DNA of 64,000 nt from Brachynemurus nebulosus (taxonomy: Eukaryota; Arthropoda; Insecta; Neuroptera; Myrmeleontidae). Under the pieces are notes generated by a model, which had not been told where the DNA came from, did not search any database, and was given only the letters and a program-made list of their open reading frames with translations. Location: positions 54,625,876-54,689,875 of the forward strand of contig JAPWDM010000004.1 in the NCBI GenBank assembly GCA_035578155.1, given 5' to 3'. Below, piece after piece: positions 11,908 to 23,981 of the stretch (the first letter of the stretch is position 1; the number at the start of each line of letters is the position of its first letter). The position numbers were made by a program, and so were the translations under genes.

Positions 11908-13089
11908 ATGGACGTACAAATTAGTTTCGCTGGCCTAAAAAGGGATGAACTCGCCTATGAACTTTTGCGTCATGGTAGAAACCCCACAGCTCTTACTGCC
12001 AGACAAATGACTGTATTGTTAAATTCCGGTTTAGAGTTGGATAATACTTTTGCACCCCCACTTGTCGGAGAAGTTGGCACTATACAGGCTAAATATTCAC
12101 AGTTGTGTTCAGAAGTCCGTCTGTTTGTTGGTACGGAAGAATCGCTTGAGTACCAATACCTCTCTAACCGAATAGCACACTTTTTAAGGCGTATTGTCCT
12201 CATTAAAAATCATAGATATAGAGACGATAACACAGCTCCTCTTATTGAACAAGCCACGCTTCTTGAAAATTCTTTTATTGAGCTTGACTCGGAGTTACTA
12301 GAACGAACTAGACACATTACCGCTAATATTCCTATGGCGATTCAACCCGCCGTACAAACTTATAAACCACCTCCAGTTTATAAGTGGAATATTAAATTTA
12401 ACGGTCAGGGCAACGTTCAAGAATTTATTGAACGTGTACATGAACTTGCGGAAGCACGACATGTTTCGCATTACGATCTATTCGTCTCAGCCGTTGATTT
12501 ATTCGAGGGTAACGCTTTGAATTGGTATAGGGCTTCTAAAGCTGATTTTCAATCTTGGGATCAGTTACTGGATGCTTTACGTAGACATTACGGTCTATTC
12601 ACTTCCGATGACGCCATCTGGAAGACAATCTACAGTGTAAAGCAGGGTCCTAACGAAAGAACAGTTGACTTATTTGTCAGATTGAAACAGCTATTTTCAA
12701 AATTGTCCGTACAACCTGATGAGGCGCGTAAAATTGATATCATTATTGCCGCCATGTCGAGAGACAATAGCTTACTTGTGTCTACTAGTTTGTGCGACAC
12801 TTTAGATAAGCTATACACACTCTGTGCACAGCTTGATCGTGTCAAAGCGGAACATACTACGCCACGATCTTCTTTTAGTCAACCCTCTACGTCGAAAACA
12901 TCTACTACTACCGTTCCTAATAAGTCTGTCCGTTTTGTATCGGCGCTAAAATGTTTTAACTGCCGCGAACAAGGCCACCACTTCCGTAATTGCAAAAAAC
13001 CACAGAATCGGTACTGTTATCGTTGTGGCACCCCTAACGTTACTGTTAGGACATGTGCAAAATGTAACCCTTCTTTAAACAACGAGTAG
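11908..13089 (+). CDS. gag: Gag polyprotein
   Basis: This is the structural protein of the retrotransposon particle. The first true ATG (MDVQISFAG) is at 11,908; the open frame reaches 27 bp further upstream but without an ATG. The protein is 393 residues. The middle part (INFNGQG-like WNIKFNGQGNVQEFIERV, then NWYRA) is the capsid region typical of Ty3/Gypsy Gag. Near the C-terminus is a canonical CCHC zinc knuckle, CFNCREQGHHFRNC. A second, degenerate knuckle follows (CYRCGTPNVTVRTC), in which His is lost. The stop TAG is at 13,087-13,089. It overlaps the pol frame by 22 nt, and the overlap contains a -1 frameshift signal. Confidence 0.92.
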   Translation: MDVQISFAGLKRDELAYELLRHGRNPTALTARQMTVLLNSGLELDNTFAPPLVGEVGTIQAKYSQLCSEVRLFVGTEESLEYQYLSNRIAHFLRRIVLIKNHRYRDDNTAPLIEQATLLENSFIELDSELLERTRHITANIPMAIQPAVQTYKPPPVYKWNIKFNGQGNVQEFIERVHELAEARHVSHYDLFVSAVDLFEGNALNWYRASKADFQSWDQLLDALRRHYGLFTSDDAIWKTIYSVKQGPNERTVDLFVRLKQLFSKLSVQPDEARKIDIIIAAMSRDNSLLVSTSLCDTLDKLYTLCAQLDRVKAEHTTPRSSFSQPSTSKTSTTTVPNKSVRFVSALKCFNCREQGHHFRNCKKPQNRYCYRCGTPNVTVRTCAKCNPSLNNE

Positions 13090-16000
13090 GTTTCTGTTCG
13101 AATCGTCGGAAACCTCTTTCCGTAAACAAACCGATTCGTTCCTTGAAGCGCGATTCCGATGAATGGAAATTATGGTTATCTACTGTTCGTAAATTTTGTG
13201 TTTCAACCGTACTTACTAATAGTTGTATAAATTCGACGTATCCGTTTGTGTCGGTCAGTAAGGACTCCAGACCCTATGTCAGTCTGTCAATTTCTGGAAG
13301 AAAAGTCCTAGGTTTAATTGACACAGGTGCAACATTAACTGCCATTAATTCTAGATTTTATGAACAGATTAGACATAACCTTCCACCGTTGTGTCAAATC
13401 AGTCCCTTTACCCAAATTACCGTTGCAAATGGTTCGTCATGTAATATCAAAGGTAAAGCTTTTATTCCATACAAATTTCATGATCGTACTTACACCGTAC
13501 CTACACTTGTAATTGACGGTCTGTCAAACGATCTCCTATTAGGAATCGATTTCATTAAGAAATTTGGTATCACCATCGACTCTGCCAGTAACACTTATCG
13601 GTTCACTAGTTCTGATATTTGTTCACTTGAGCAAGATCAGTCACTCACCGCTGATCAACAGCGTCAGCTGGATAATTTGATTAAAAGCTTCCCTCAGCCA
13701 AAAAATTTACCATGCACAACAGCTATCGTACACAAAATCGATACAGGAGACGCTCAGCCCATAAAACAACGGAATTACATAGTATCAAAACCCATTCATG
13801 ACTTTATCGTCCAAGAAGTTCAACGTATGTTAACTTTAGACATTATTGAACCTGCGCAAAGTCCTTGGAATAATCCTATAGTAGTAGTTAATAAAAAATC
13901 TACTGACGGAAGTTCTAAATTTCGGTTCTGTTTAGACCTGCGCAAGCTTAACGCCTTAACTCGTAAAGATGCCTATCCCCTTCCATTTATGCACCAAATA
14001 CTTGATCGTTTAGGAAACGCTTGTTGGTTCAGTACGCTCGACCTTAAATCCGCTTTTTGGCAGATCCCCTTAGAACATAGTAGCCGACCTAAATGTGCAT
14101 TCTCTGTACCTAGTGTTGGACAATTCCAACCAAAACGTATGATGTTTGGTCTAACGAATGCGCCTGCTACTCAGCAACGTTTAGTGGATACAATTTTAGG
14201 ACCTAGTCTAGAACCATATGTATTTGTATACCTTGACGATATAGTTGTAGCTAACTCCTCTTTTGATGAACACATCAAAACTCTACGCGAGGTGTTAACC
14301 CGGCTGAAAGCAGCCAATCTAACGCTTTCCTTAGACAAATGCAATTTTGCTAAACGCGAAATTAAATACCTTGGCTTTAAAATTAATTCATCTGGTATAC
14401 AAGTCGATCCTGATAAGACTAGTGCAATTGCCACACATCCTGTACCTAGAACTGTAAAACAAGTCCGTTCATTCTTGGGCATAGTCTCGTGGTTCCGTCG
14501 CTGGATTCCACATTTCTCGGAACTTGCTGCTCCTCTACTCAAACTAACGAGGAAGAACAGCAAATGGAATTGGGACGACGCCACCCAAAAATCATTCGAT
14601 ACCCTAAAAAAATGTCTGCTATCACCACCTATACTTAGTTGCCCAGATCCGAATTTACCGTATACAATCCATTGTGATGCTTCAAACTTCGCACTTGGAA
14701 GTTGCCTAACTCAGCAAACCGCTGACGGTCAGGAGAAAGTAATTGCTTATGCATCCCGTGCTCTTACTAAAAACGAGGTCAATTTTTCCGTAACTGAAAA
14801 GGAATTACTTTCAATTTTGTGGTCCATTCACAAATTTCGTGGTTACGTTGAAGCTACACATTTTACTGTAGTTACAGACCATTTCGCGCTGAAGTGGTTA
14901 CACAATCTGAAAAACCCTTCAGGTCGTTTGGCACGTTGGAGTTTGCAACTGCAATCATACAACTTTGACATAGTTCACCGTAAAGGTTCATCTCACACCT
15001 TACCTGACGGCTTATCTCGAATACCTTCCGATATAAATCTTATTGAAGTCACTGACAATCATCACGATCGTTGGTACCGTAAAATGTTATATAAAGTTGA
15101 ACGGTTTCCTGATAAATTTTCACACTGGAAAATTGAGAATGGCAATTTATATAAATTTTGTACACCGGTTAATCCGCTAAATATTGACGAAAGTCCATGG
15201 AAATTAGTACTACCTACTTCACTCCGTACAAATGCTCTAAGTGAATGCCACGATGATGTCACCTCCGGTCATTTTGGCGTTTACAAAACTTTATGCCGAT
15301 TATCTCAATTTTATTACTGGCCTGGATTACGCACTGACGTTCTACGATATTGTAAATCTTGTCAGATTTGTGCCCAGCACAAAATAGAACGCAGATTACC
15401 AGCTGGACTTATGGGTAAAAGAGTAATCACAAAATCATGGTCCATTTTATGTACAGATATCGCCGGACCGTACCCGCCATCTAAGAGTCAAAATCGTTAC
15501 GTATTTTTATTATCAGACCTTTTCTCGAAATTTACGCTTATCTTTCCCCTCCGTGAAGCAAATGCCAAAAATATACTGAAAATCTTTGATAAAGTGTTCC
15601 TTACATTTGGATTTTGCGACTCCATAATTTCTGACAACGCAAAACAGTATATTTCGGACGCAGTACTACAGTATTTTCAGGATCACAATGTACAAGTTCA
15701 GCTTTCTCCGAAATATCACCCTCAGAGCAATCCTGCTGAACGTTTTATACAAACCGCCAAGACCATGATTGCTTCCTATATTAAAGATAACCAAAGAGAT
15801 TGGGATTTACATCTGGACTCTTTTAATTTTGCCATAAATTCCGCGGTACACCATACTACACGATTTTCGCCCGCATACCTTATGTTCGGTCGCGAACTTA
15901 AAATATTAGGTACTCCATCACCTCAAGATCCTGTTACCGCTGACATAGACCTCAGTAATTATCCTGAACGCATCCGTAATCTATCTAATGCATGTCGTAT

Positions 16001-16283
16001 CGTACGTGATCGTATTTCTAATTCCCAAAACCACAGCGCTACTAGATATAATTTACGTCATCGTTTTGCTAGCTTTAATGTAGGCGATTATGTTTGGAAG
16101 AGACATTTTCCACTATCTAGTGCTGGTGAATACTTTAGTTCCAAATTAGCACCTAAATTTGTCAAATGTCAGGTATCTAAGAAACTTTCTGACAACCGTT
16201 ACGAACTCACATCTACCGACGGTAAAAATTTAGGCACCTATCACGTTTCGATGTTGAAACCGTTTGTCGAACGCCAACCATAA
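13068..16283 (+). CDS. pol: Pol polyprotein (PR-RT-RNaseH-IN), expressed by -1 frameshift
   Basis: The frame is open from 13,068, just after a TAA, and lacks an early ATG, as expected for frameshift expression. Counting from the codon at 13,143, the protease motif LIDTGAT lies near residue 60. RT has the FSTLDLKSAFWQIPL motif and catalytic YLDD near 363-366. RNase H has CDAS near 511-514. The integrase zinc domain is HDDVTSGH with CKSCQIC (His 703, His 710, Cys 740, Cys 743). The DDE residues are near D772, D831 and E866. A GPY/F-like C-terminal module (KLAPKFVKCQV) comes last. No stop or frameshift breaks it, so it looks active. There is no chromodomain. Confidence 0.95.
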   Translation, partial: PFFKQRVGFCSNRRKPLSVNKPIRSLKRDSDEWKLWLSTVRKFCVSTVLTNSCINSTYPFVSVSKDSRPYVSLSISGRKVLGLIDTGATLTAINSRFYEQIRHNLPPLCQISPFTQITVANGSSCNIKGKAFIPYKFHDRTYTVPTLVIDGLSNDLLLGIDFIKKFGITIDSASNTYRFTSSDICSLEQDQSLTADQQRQLDNLIKSFPQPKNLPCTTAIVHKIDTGDAQPIKQRNYIVSKPIHDFIVQEVQRMLTLDIIEPAQSPWNNPIVVVNKKSTDGSSKFRFCLDLRKLNALTRKDAYPLPFMHQILDRLGNACWFSTLDLKSAFWQIPLEHSSRPKCAFSVPSVGQFQPKRMMFGLTNAPATQQRLVDTILGPSLEPYVFVYLDDIVVANSSFDEHIKTLREVLTRLKAANLTLSLDKCNFAKREIKYLGFKINSSGIQVDPDKTSAIATHPVPRTVKQVRSFLGIVSWFRRWIPHFSELAAPLLKLTRKNSKWNWDDATQKSFDTLKKCLLSPPILSCPDPNLPYTIHCDASNFALGSCLTQQTADGQEKVIAYASRALTKNEVNFSVTEKELLSILWSIHKFRGYVEATHFTVVTDHFALKWLHNLKNPSGRLARWSLQLQSYNFDIVHRKGSSHTLPDGLSRIPSDINLIEVTDNHHDRWYRKMLYKVERFPDKFSHWKIENGNLYKFCTPVNPLNIDESPWKLVLPTSLRTNALSECHDDVTSGHFGVYKTLCRLSQFYYWPGLRTDVLRYCKSCQICAQHKIERRLPAGLMGKRVITKSWSILCTDIAGPYPPSKSQNRYVFLLSDLFSKFTLIFPLREANAKNILKIFDKVFLTFGFCDSIISDNAKQYISDAVLQYFQDHNVQVQLSPKYHPQSNPAERFIQTAKTMIASYIKDNQRDWDLHLDSFNFAINSAVHHTTRFSPAYLMFGRELKILGTPSPQDPVTADIDLSNYPERIRNLSNACRIVRDRISNSQNHSATRYNLRHRFASFNVGDYVWKRHFPLSSAGEYFSSKLAPKFVKCQVSKKLSDNRYELTSTDGKNLGTYHVSMLKPFVERQP
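13074..13138 (+). promoter_or_regulatory. -1 ribosomal frameshift signal with H-type pseudoknot
   Basis: TTTAAAC at 13,074-13,080 sits in gag phase as T TTA AAC, a canonical X XXY YYZ slippery heptamer. After a 7-nt spacer, stem 1 pairs 13,088-13,096 (AGGTTTCTG) with 13,107-13,115 (CGGAAACCT), 9 bp with one G-U. Stem 2 pairs 13,099-13,105 (CGAATCG) with 13,132-13,138 (CGATTCG), 7 perfect bp. Loop 1 is 2 nt and the loop crossing stem 1 is 16 nt. All of these fall in the range of proven pseudoknot stimulators. A -1 shift here moves ribosomes from the gag frame into the pol frame just before the gag stop. Confidence 0.88.
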
Positions 16284-18500
16284 ATTGCTAATTTATTTGT
16301 CCTTACTACTTGTCAGTTATATTCCAAGTTACCTTTCCTATTACGTTATATCTTATGTTCTCACTACCTTATCTCTTATCCCCCCATTACGTCTAAATTT
16401 TCTGTTTACCTTACGTAAATACACAATAACATATGTTAATTTTCGGTGACTACCTTTTATAAAACTTATCTCTATTCTATTTCCTGTAAGTTAATCTTCT
16501 TTATCATTCGTCCGTCTGTCTGTTATCGCTGTGCTACGACGGCGTAAGAATCATCGTAGCTAGTGCACAATGAACTTCGCATCTAGGGTGGTACAAGTCC
16601 AACAAAAAAAGCGAAGCAATGACTTCTATCTAGTCATATATTAGTATTGTTTCACTTTGTCTGTCTGTTGTCTGTCAAATTTATCATTTATCTTTCTGTC
16701 CGTTCTGTCACCAAAATTAACTCATACATAACTTTCTTTTAATGCCTCATCAAGTGAAACATAGTTTATCTACACCTGAAATTTCATTTCAGTATCCGTG
16801 GGCATTTTCATATTAATTTGTGTTACATATGTATTTACGTTAATATTTACTTCCTATCCACATTTTACGTTATCTCAAAAATTTATCTTATAACCATTTT
16901 CCCTTTAACTACCTTAAAATTACGTATGTCTATGCCTTTTAATTATCTTAAATTTACATTTACCTAACGTACCATACTGTAAACCATATTTCCCCATACT
17001 CGGATAAATTCTATCTTTGTCTACAAATAAATTCCATCTCTGTCTTATAATAAATTCTATCTTTATCTATTTATAAATTCCGTCTCTGTAAATTATAAAT
17101 TCTATCTTTGTTCATTTATAATTTAGTCTATAATTATCTTTCCATTTCGGTTGGGTCTCTCCCTAATTCGAAATGAGGGCCTTTAGTTAACATTTTTCGA
17201 TGTTACTTTGGGCAAGACATGAAGTCGAAATCATGTCATTTAACTATTAATTATCTATATAATTGTACGTTATCTTCTGTTTTCTAAAATTTTCTTATTA
17301 GTATAATCATATTTAAGCTTAATATTTAGTTAGTAAGTATTCCCGTACCATCAAGCTACAACTTGATTCGGTTACGGAAGGTCTCTTTGTCAATGTAGAG
17401 TAACATTACATTGGGACATGACATTATTGACATAATGTCACTTTATTTAATTATTTATCTGCGTTTACCTTTTACATTTAATTAGTTACGTTTCTCTTTC
17501 TTATCTTATATTTCTTACCTTATATATCTTATATTACGTCTCTCTTTATTATCTCTCTTACTTTATATTACGTTTTCCCTCTAATTAACTTTAGTTAAGG
17601 CTAATTAGTATTTAATTTAATATTTCATTAATCCTACTTAGTTAGTAGCTTATTTTATAGAATTTAAATATTTAATTTAGTGCTACCATTTCGACAGGCA
17701 GTAGCTGCTTGTTCTAAATGAAGGTTCTGTGCTGACGTCACATGGCGTTGGTTTTGCACGAAAATTTAACAGAACATGGCATTGTGGGAGCAATGTCACT
17801 TAAATTATAAATATATTAAAATACATTATATCTACAGTTTTACAAAACTTACTTGTACGTTCATTTGCGTCAATAGATTCAATAGTTACTTACTATACTG
17901 AGTTCGTTGTAATTTTCTCTATAGTTTTATCTTTAGCAATTTATTTATAATTCTAGTCGATGGGAATTAAAAATGACTCGTGATTCTGCTACCTACAGGA
18001 AGTTCATTCAATTACGTTTTGTTTGAAGTTGGTCGACCGCACCGTAGTGCCATGCGAGACTTCAAACTATACCTTATCTCTATTTCTTTTATTTTTATTT
18101 ATTTATTCGTGAGACTGGCTGACCTGCCGAGTGGTAAATTTTTCAGGGTCCACGTATCTTTTCTTTTGGTTGGTACCTAATTGCCTTTTTTGCTTAGGAA
18201 TCAATCGTTTCATGTTTGAACTTCGGCTGACCAGCGAATCCCTTGCTCATTACCCATATTCAATTTTTGCTTAGCAAATCGCTTTTGCGGATATATATTT
18301 GAGATAAATCTCAAATTAATTAAAAAATTAATAATTGAATTTATATTTGTCTCAGACAAATTTAGTTTAATAAGTTTGATCAAGTCTAAAATTTTGCGTT
18401 TAAACGGATTTATATCTGTATTATCAGATTTAGTTTAGTATATTTTCTCATTGTAATGAAAACTACAACGAAACTCTAAACGAAACTCGAAATGAAACTC

Positions 18501-18532
<32 letters not shown>

Positions 18533-18771
18533 GCTTTCATTATCCTCTCTGTTTACCATCATCAGTTCCTTGATATATTTCTTAAACATTAAAATTTTCC
18601 TAGTAAGATTAACCAGTTTGGCGCCCTTAGCATATACCTTGCTAAATTAAAAATCACTTAACTGCTCATAGTACATCTAGTCTTACTACATTTAGCGAAA
18701 TCTAGTCATAATAAATTGAAAAAAAAAAAAAAATATTTTCAATATTTTTTTTTTTATGCGGGTATTGATGA
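16284..18771 (+). other. Gypsy 3' non-coding region
   Basis: About 2.5 kb lies between pol and the 3' LTR. It is T-rich with repeated AAATTCYRTCTYTGT-like short motifs at about 17,005-17,115. There are A-runs at 18,500-18,528 and 18,719-18,732. I find no env-like frame with a signal peptide or transmembrane pattern. No clear polypurine tract abuts the LTR at 18,772; the preceding bases are GCGGGTATTGATGA. Confidence 0.6.
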
Positions 18772-20277
18772 TGTTACATTCTTGTACTTATTTTTAACTA
18801 AAACATTCAAATTTCTCTCAAATTTTAGTTTCTAAGATACATTACAATGTATCCCATTTTGCTGTGATTCGATTTACTCTAACATACATACGGTAATTTC
18901 ATATCTGTCATTAAAAATTATTCACAGTAATTTTTTTTTATCTTAAGTTGGTAGACATTCATTTTACGTCTTTGGCGGTATTTGATCCGTATAAATTTGA
19001 TTGCAGCTACAGATCTATCTTTCATTCCAATTTTATATTTCATATATTATATTTCTCGTAAGGACAATTCAGGTACGTAAATAAATTTTTGTTCCTTTAT
19101 TGTAATTTAACTTCGTTTAATCATGGCTCATTGTGTTTTGCAATTTTTTTTTGTGTGGATTCTAACCTGACGATTGTGTGTTTAATTTTCATTGTTTCTA
19201 AAAGTGAATTCTGTGTTCAGGCTCTCCCCTTTGGACCCTTTTTGTTTTAAATTCAATGGGAAAAAGTTGAGTAATCTTCTACGTTAATTATGAACAAAAT
19301 TTCTACATCCTGGTAACCCATCTTCAGTGTTAATGGTGATCAAAATTTCTACATGCCGGAAAACAACTTCCAACGTTAAGCTTGAACAAGATTTCTACAT
19401 GTCGATACACAATATTCTACGTTAATTACGAACTGATGTCTACATTAATGGACCCCAACGTGGATTTTCTTCATTTATTTTGAGTGTTCGCTATACATCT
19501 ACCCGGCCTGAATTCAAGATGAGTAACTTTTTTCAATTTTTTGGGTAACGCTAACACGTGTTACAATACTTAAATCTATGCTATCTGTGATTGGGAAAAC
19601 TTTTCTTTTGTTGCTATAACTTTTTCTTACTAACGTTTCATAATTAACTTACCGTACTTGCTTTTAATTAATTTTGTGTTTTACTAAATTCAGTAGTTTG
19701 TTAAATTTCATAAGATTACTAGTTCTAACAAGTTCACTAATTTTTCTATTCGCTTATTTATAATTTTCTTACTTAATTATTACAGGAGATGCTATGAGTT
19801 GTGATATCTTTTTATTATTATGTCAATTTTATCATTTTTTTTTTCTAACTTAAAATTTCTTATCTTTAAACAGCTTTTAGCAACTTCAGTCAATTAACTC
19901 TATTAATAACACTCTCTTGTTATTTAAATTGCCTATGTATACCTTTATCTTTTTATAATTTGCCTTATATCTGTATCAATTGTATTAATCTATTACACGG
20001 TTCAATCATAATCCACGCAATAACTTAACGTATTTATTTCATCTATGAGCTAAGCCGGATGCAAAGGTACTATGTATGAAATTAACAGAAGAAAAAAACA
20101 AATTTTAATATAAAATAAAATTAAAACTAAAACAAAAAAAAATTGTACCTGAATTTAATTTTTAATAAATTGTGAACTATATCTGAAATTTTCAGTTTTT
20201 TTAATATTTACCTGCGCCAAATTTTTTGTTTATTTCAGCAGTTTTAATAAAAATTTATTTTTTAACTACCTTTTCGT

Positions 20278-20281
<4 letters not shown>
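18772..20281 (+). repeat. 3' LTR
   Basis: It matches the 5' LTR end to end by eye. The one difference seen is an extra T in the T-run near 19,838-19,845. It runs directly into (AT)n at 20,282. Confidence 0.93.

Positions 20282-20332
<51 letters not shown>
20282..20332. repeat. (AT)n microsatellite, right target flank
   Basis: This continues the AT run interrupted at 10,031. Confidence 0.9.
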
Positions 20333-20337
<5 letters not shown>

Positions 20338-20510
20338 GTGTTCCCACGATAACTCTCGAACGAAACGTCTAACGCTTATGAAATTTTGTGTGCGGACTGG
20401 ATTCTGAATTGGCTTGGCTAAGTTCGTTAGCCAGACACGTCGGATGCCCAGAAGTAGGTTTTCTGGCCATTTTTTATCATTCGATCCTATCATAAGGCAG
20501 TTCAATTTTT
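20333..20510 (+). repeat. Dispersed repeat family A, copy 3
   Basis: CACGATAACTCTCGAACGAAAC follows the (AT)n, just as CACGATAACTCAAGAACGAAAC follows (AT)n at 59,530. GTTCGTTAGCCAGACACGTC matches 23,495-23,515. The (AT)n therefore seems to be part of this repeat family rather than random. Confidence 0.6.
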
Positions 20511-21039
20511 ACATCATTGAAAAGGAAAAAAAAAATTATGAAGAAAATATTCTTATAATTTTCTTTCTATTTTAAGTATTTTTCGAGAAAATGTAAATTT
20601 TCACTTTAATTCTTTCTTTGTTAGTCTAATAAGTAATTTATATTTATATCTCAGTTCTTTATAAAGTATAAAAATATTTCACTTTTTTATTAAAGAATTT
20701 TGTGAGAACAAGTGAAAACTATTCACATATATGTGATATAACACACATACATGTATAGAGTTTTGTTTCTCATTTATTGCATTATAATTAGCATGGTTCT
20801 ATCTCATGTTAAAAAATGTAAATTAGACAGATTTTCTAAGCTAATGTAATGAAGAATTTTTTTTTTTTTATTGAATTTTTAAGTAAACAAGAAATTGAAG
20901 ATTATGTTATGATATAAATATTATTAAATATGAAACAAAACAAAATCTGTACAATGTACATATTATGTATGTACGGAAAAATATTTTGAATCGATTTTGA
21001 AAATTTTTCCACTAATAATTAATAATGTTAAAAAATTAA
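20511..21039. other. AT-rich DNA, nothing recognised
   Basis: There is no coding signal or clear repeat boundary. Confidence 0.45.
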
Positions 21040-22460
21040 ACCATTTCAAATGGATTTAAGGTATTTTATGTGAGGTCAAGGTTTTCGGGACCTAAAAAGG
21101 CCAGAAATTAATTAACCAATCGATTTTAAAAATTTTTTCACAGTTAGTAAGTTAAAGTATTTGAATTAATTAATTAAATGATGTCCGCAAGAAGCTTACG
21201 GACTGCCATAAGTTATATGAGATCCTTAGAACCCTTTTCTTACTGTTAGAGTACGAGACTTGTATGAGTTTCGCCAGGATTTACTGATCCCATAATTGTA
21301 AAAAATAAGCTAAACGACCAATTTTAAAAATTTCTTCACTGTTACAGAGCTAAACTATTTTAGATAGATTTAGAATACATTATGTAAGGTCCGCCAGGGT
21401 CCACAGGACCCAAAAGTGTCAAAAATAAACTAACTGGCCGATTTTGAAAATTTTTTCACTGTTACAGAGCTAAACTATTTTAGATAAATATCGATTACGT
21501 TATGTAAGGTCCGCCTCGGTCCATAGGACCCAAAAGTGTCAAAAATAAACTGCCTGATCGATTTTGAAAATTTTTTCACTGTTACAGAGCTAAACTGTTT
21601 TAGATAAATATAGATTCCGTTATGTAAGGTCTGCCAGAGTCCATAGGATCCAGAAGTGTCAAAAATAAACTAACTGACCGATTTTGAAAATTTTTTCACT
21701 GTTACAGAGCTAAACTATTTTAGATAAATATAAATTACGTTATGTAAGGTCCACCAAGGTCCATAGAACCCAAAAGTGTCAAAAATAAACTAACTGACCG
21801 ATTTTGAAAATTTTTTCACTGTTACAGAGCTAAACTATTTTAGATAAATATAGATTACGTTATGTAAGGTCTGCCAGGGTCCATGGGATCCAAAAGTGTC
21901 AAAAATAAACTAACCGACCGATTTTGAAAATTTTTTCACTGTTACAGAGCTAAACTATTTTAGATAAATATAGATTACGTTATGTAAGGTCTGCCAGGGT
22001 CCATGGGTCCAAAAGTGTCAAAAATAAACTAACCGACCGATTTTGAAAATTTTTTCACTGTTGGGGAACTAACTATTTTAGATAGACATACATTACGGTA
22101 TTTAGGGTCCGCCAGGGTCCATGGGACCCAAAAGTGGTAAAAATAAACTAACCGACCGATTTTGAGAATTTTTTCACTCTTACAGAGCTAAACTATTTTA
22201 GATAAATATAGATTACGTTATGTAAAGTCTGCCAGGGTCCATCGGATCCAAAAGCGTCAAAAATAAACTAGCCGACCGATTTTGAAAATTTTTTCACTGT
22301 TGGGGAGCTAAGCTATTTTAGATACATATAGATTACGTTATGTAAGGTCTGAAGTGTCAGTAGGACCTAAAAGTGTCAACAATAAAATAACTGACCGATT
22401 TTGAAACCTTTTTACTATTACCAAGGTAAACTATTTTAGATAGGTACAGGTTGTGTTATC
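21040..22460 (+). repeat. Tandem array of about 120-bp units
   Basis: Units such as GTCAAAAATAAACTAACYGA, CACTGTTACAGAGCTAAACT and CGTTATGTAAGGTCYGCCAG recur at a spacing of exactly 120 bp in the centre, for example at 21,421, 21,541, 21,661, 21,781 and 21,901. There are about 11-12 units. Central units are near-identical and both edges decay, the pattern left by unequal exchange. A single related unit lies at 53,795-53,880. Confidence 0.9.
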
Positions 22461-22518
22461 TGAGATCCACAACTGTCCTGCGGATGCAAATGCGGCGTAG
22501 AATGCTACACAACGGGTT

Positions 22519-23000
<482 letters not shown>

Positions 23001-23387
23001 TTTTAGACAGTAATGATACTGAAAATAAATATTTGTAATAATACCTCTAATTCTGGAAATGGGACACGACAGGGGACTGTGAATTGACTGTAAAAAGTGA
23101 TTGTAAATTGAATATTACAATATTATATTACTAAATGGGTTATGGCCTGCCAAGGATAGCTAATATACTGTCTTTATTAATACATAAAACTCAACAATAA
23201 TAAGATCTATTATATAAAATCTACCTGGGACAGCGATTTTCTAATTGGTAGAGTAATGGCCATATATGAATTTCAACGAAATGTTATGTGAGGTAAATTT
23301 GAGGCTTTTTAGCCATTTCAAAAATTTTTTAAAAACAGAATATTAGGTCATACCACAAGTTTCGACATATTTTTGTATTTGATATTT

Positions 23388-23760
23388 TTAGCGAATTTCC
23401 AGAATGGAATTCAGCTATTACAGTCACGAAGTTAACGAAGTATCCAATTTTTACGAAATTTGGTGAAAACATTGAAAGTCCCAAACCCTTGGATGAGTTC
23501 GTCAGCCAGACACGTCGGATGCCCGGAACATGGGTTTTGTTCTTGCAAAATATTCGTTTCTTGTCAAAATTTCCACTTATTCAAAAATTTTTGCGAAATT
23601 TTTTTTTGCACCATTTAAAAGAGGAGAAAAAAAATACATAAAAAAGGTCTTTAAACTATTCTTCTATGTCAACTAGTTTCCGAGAAAAACTAATTCTTAT
23701 AAACGTTAGTTTTTCTTGGAAAAGTTTAGACTGTGATCGTTCTCTCGTATAAAGTGTGAA
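23388..23760 (+). repeat. Dispersed repeat family A, copy 4
   Basis: It runs from TTTAGCGAATTTCCAGAATG through CAGCCAGACACGTCGGATGC and CTATGTCAACTAGTTTCCGA to ACTGTGATCGTTCTCTCGTA, parallel to 734-1,260. The region between 23,001 and 23,387 is AT-rich and unassigned. Confidence 0.6.
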
Positions 23761-23789
23761 GTTAGTAACAGTCTAAGTACATATACGAC

Positions 23790-23793
<4 letters not shown>

Positions 23794-23876
<83 letters not shown>
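23794..23876. repeat. (AT)n microsatellite
   Basis: An AT run of about 83 bp lies directly downstream of family A copy 4. Confidence 0.95.
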
Positions 23877-23879
<3 letters not shown>

Positions 23880-23905
23880 ATATATCGTATACTCGTATAC
23901 ATATA

Positions 23906-23910
23906 TATGC

Positions 23911-23981
<71 letters not shown>

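Larger units (their letters stand above)
10032..20281 (+). mobile_element. Complete Ty3/Gypsy LTR retrotransposon
   Basis: This 10.25-kb element has two LTRs of 1,509 and 1,510 bp that differ by eye only by one T in a T-run. It has a primer binding site, gag, and pol (protease, RT, RNase H, integrase), with no env-like frame. LTR ends are TGTTAC...GTAATA. It sits inside an (AT)n microsatellite, so the short target duplication (ATAT-like) cannot be told from the repeat. Intact ORFs and LTR near-identity point to a recent insertion. RT details (YLDDIVV, FQPKRMMFGL) suggest the Osvaldo/Ulysses part of Ty3/Gypsy, but that placement is a guess. Confidence 0.93.

Noticed and set aside
16264..18180. 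Possible env gene in the Gypsy 3' region
   Set aside because: Frames are 61-66 residues, hydrophobic by base composition only, with no start context, signal peptide or domain.
21040..22460. CRISPR-like regular repeats
   Set aside because: The 120-bp units are contiguous, with no unique spacers; a eukaryotic satellite array.
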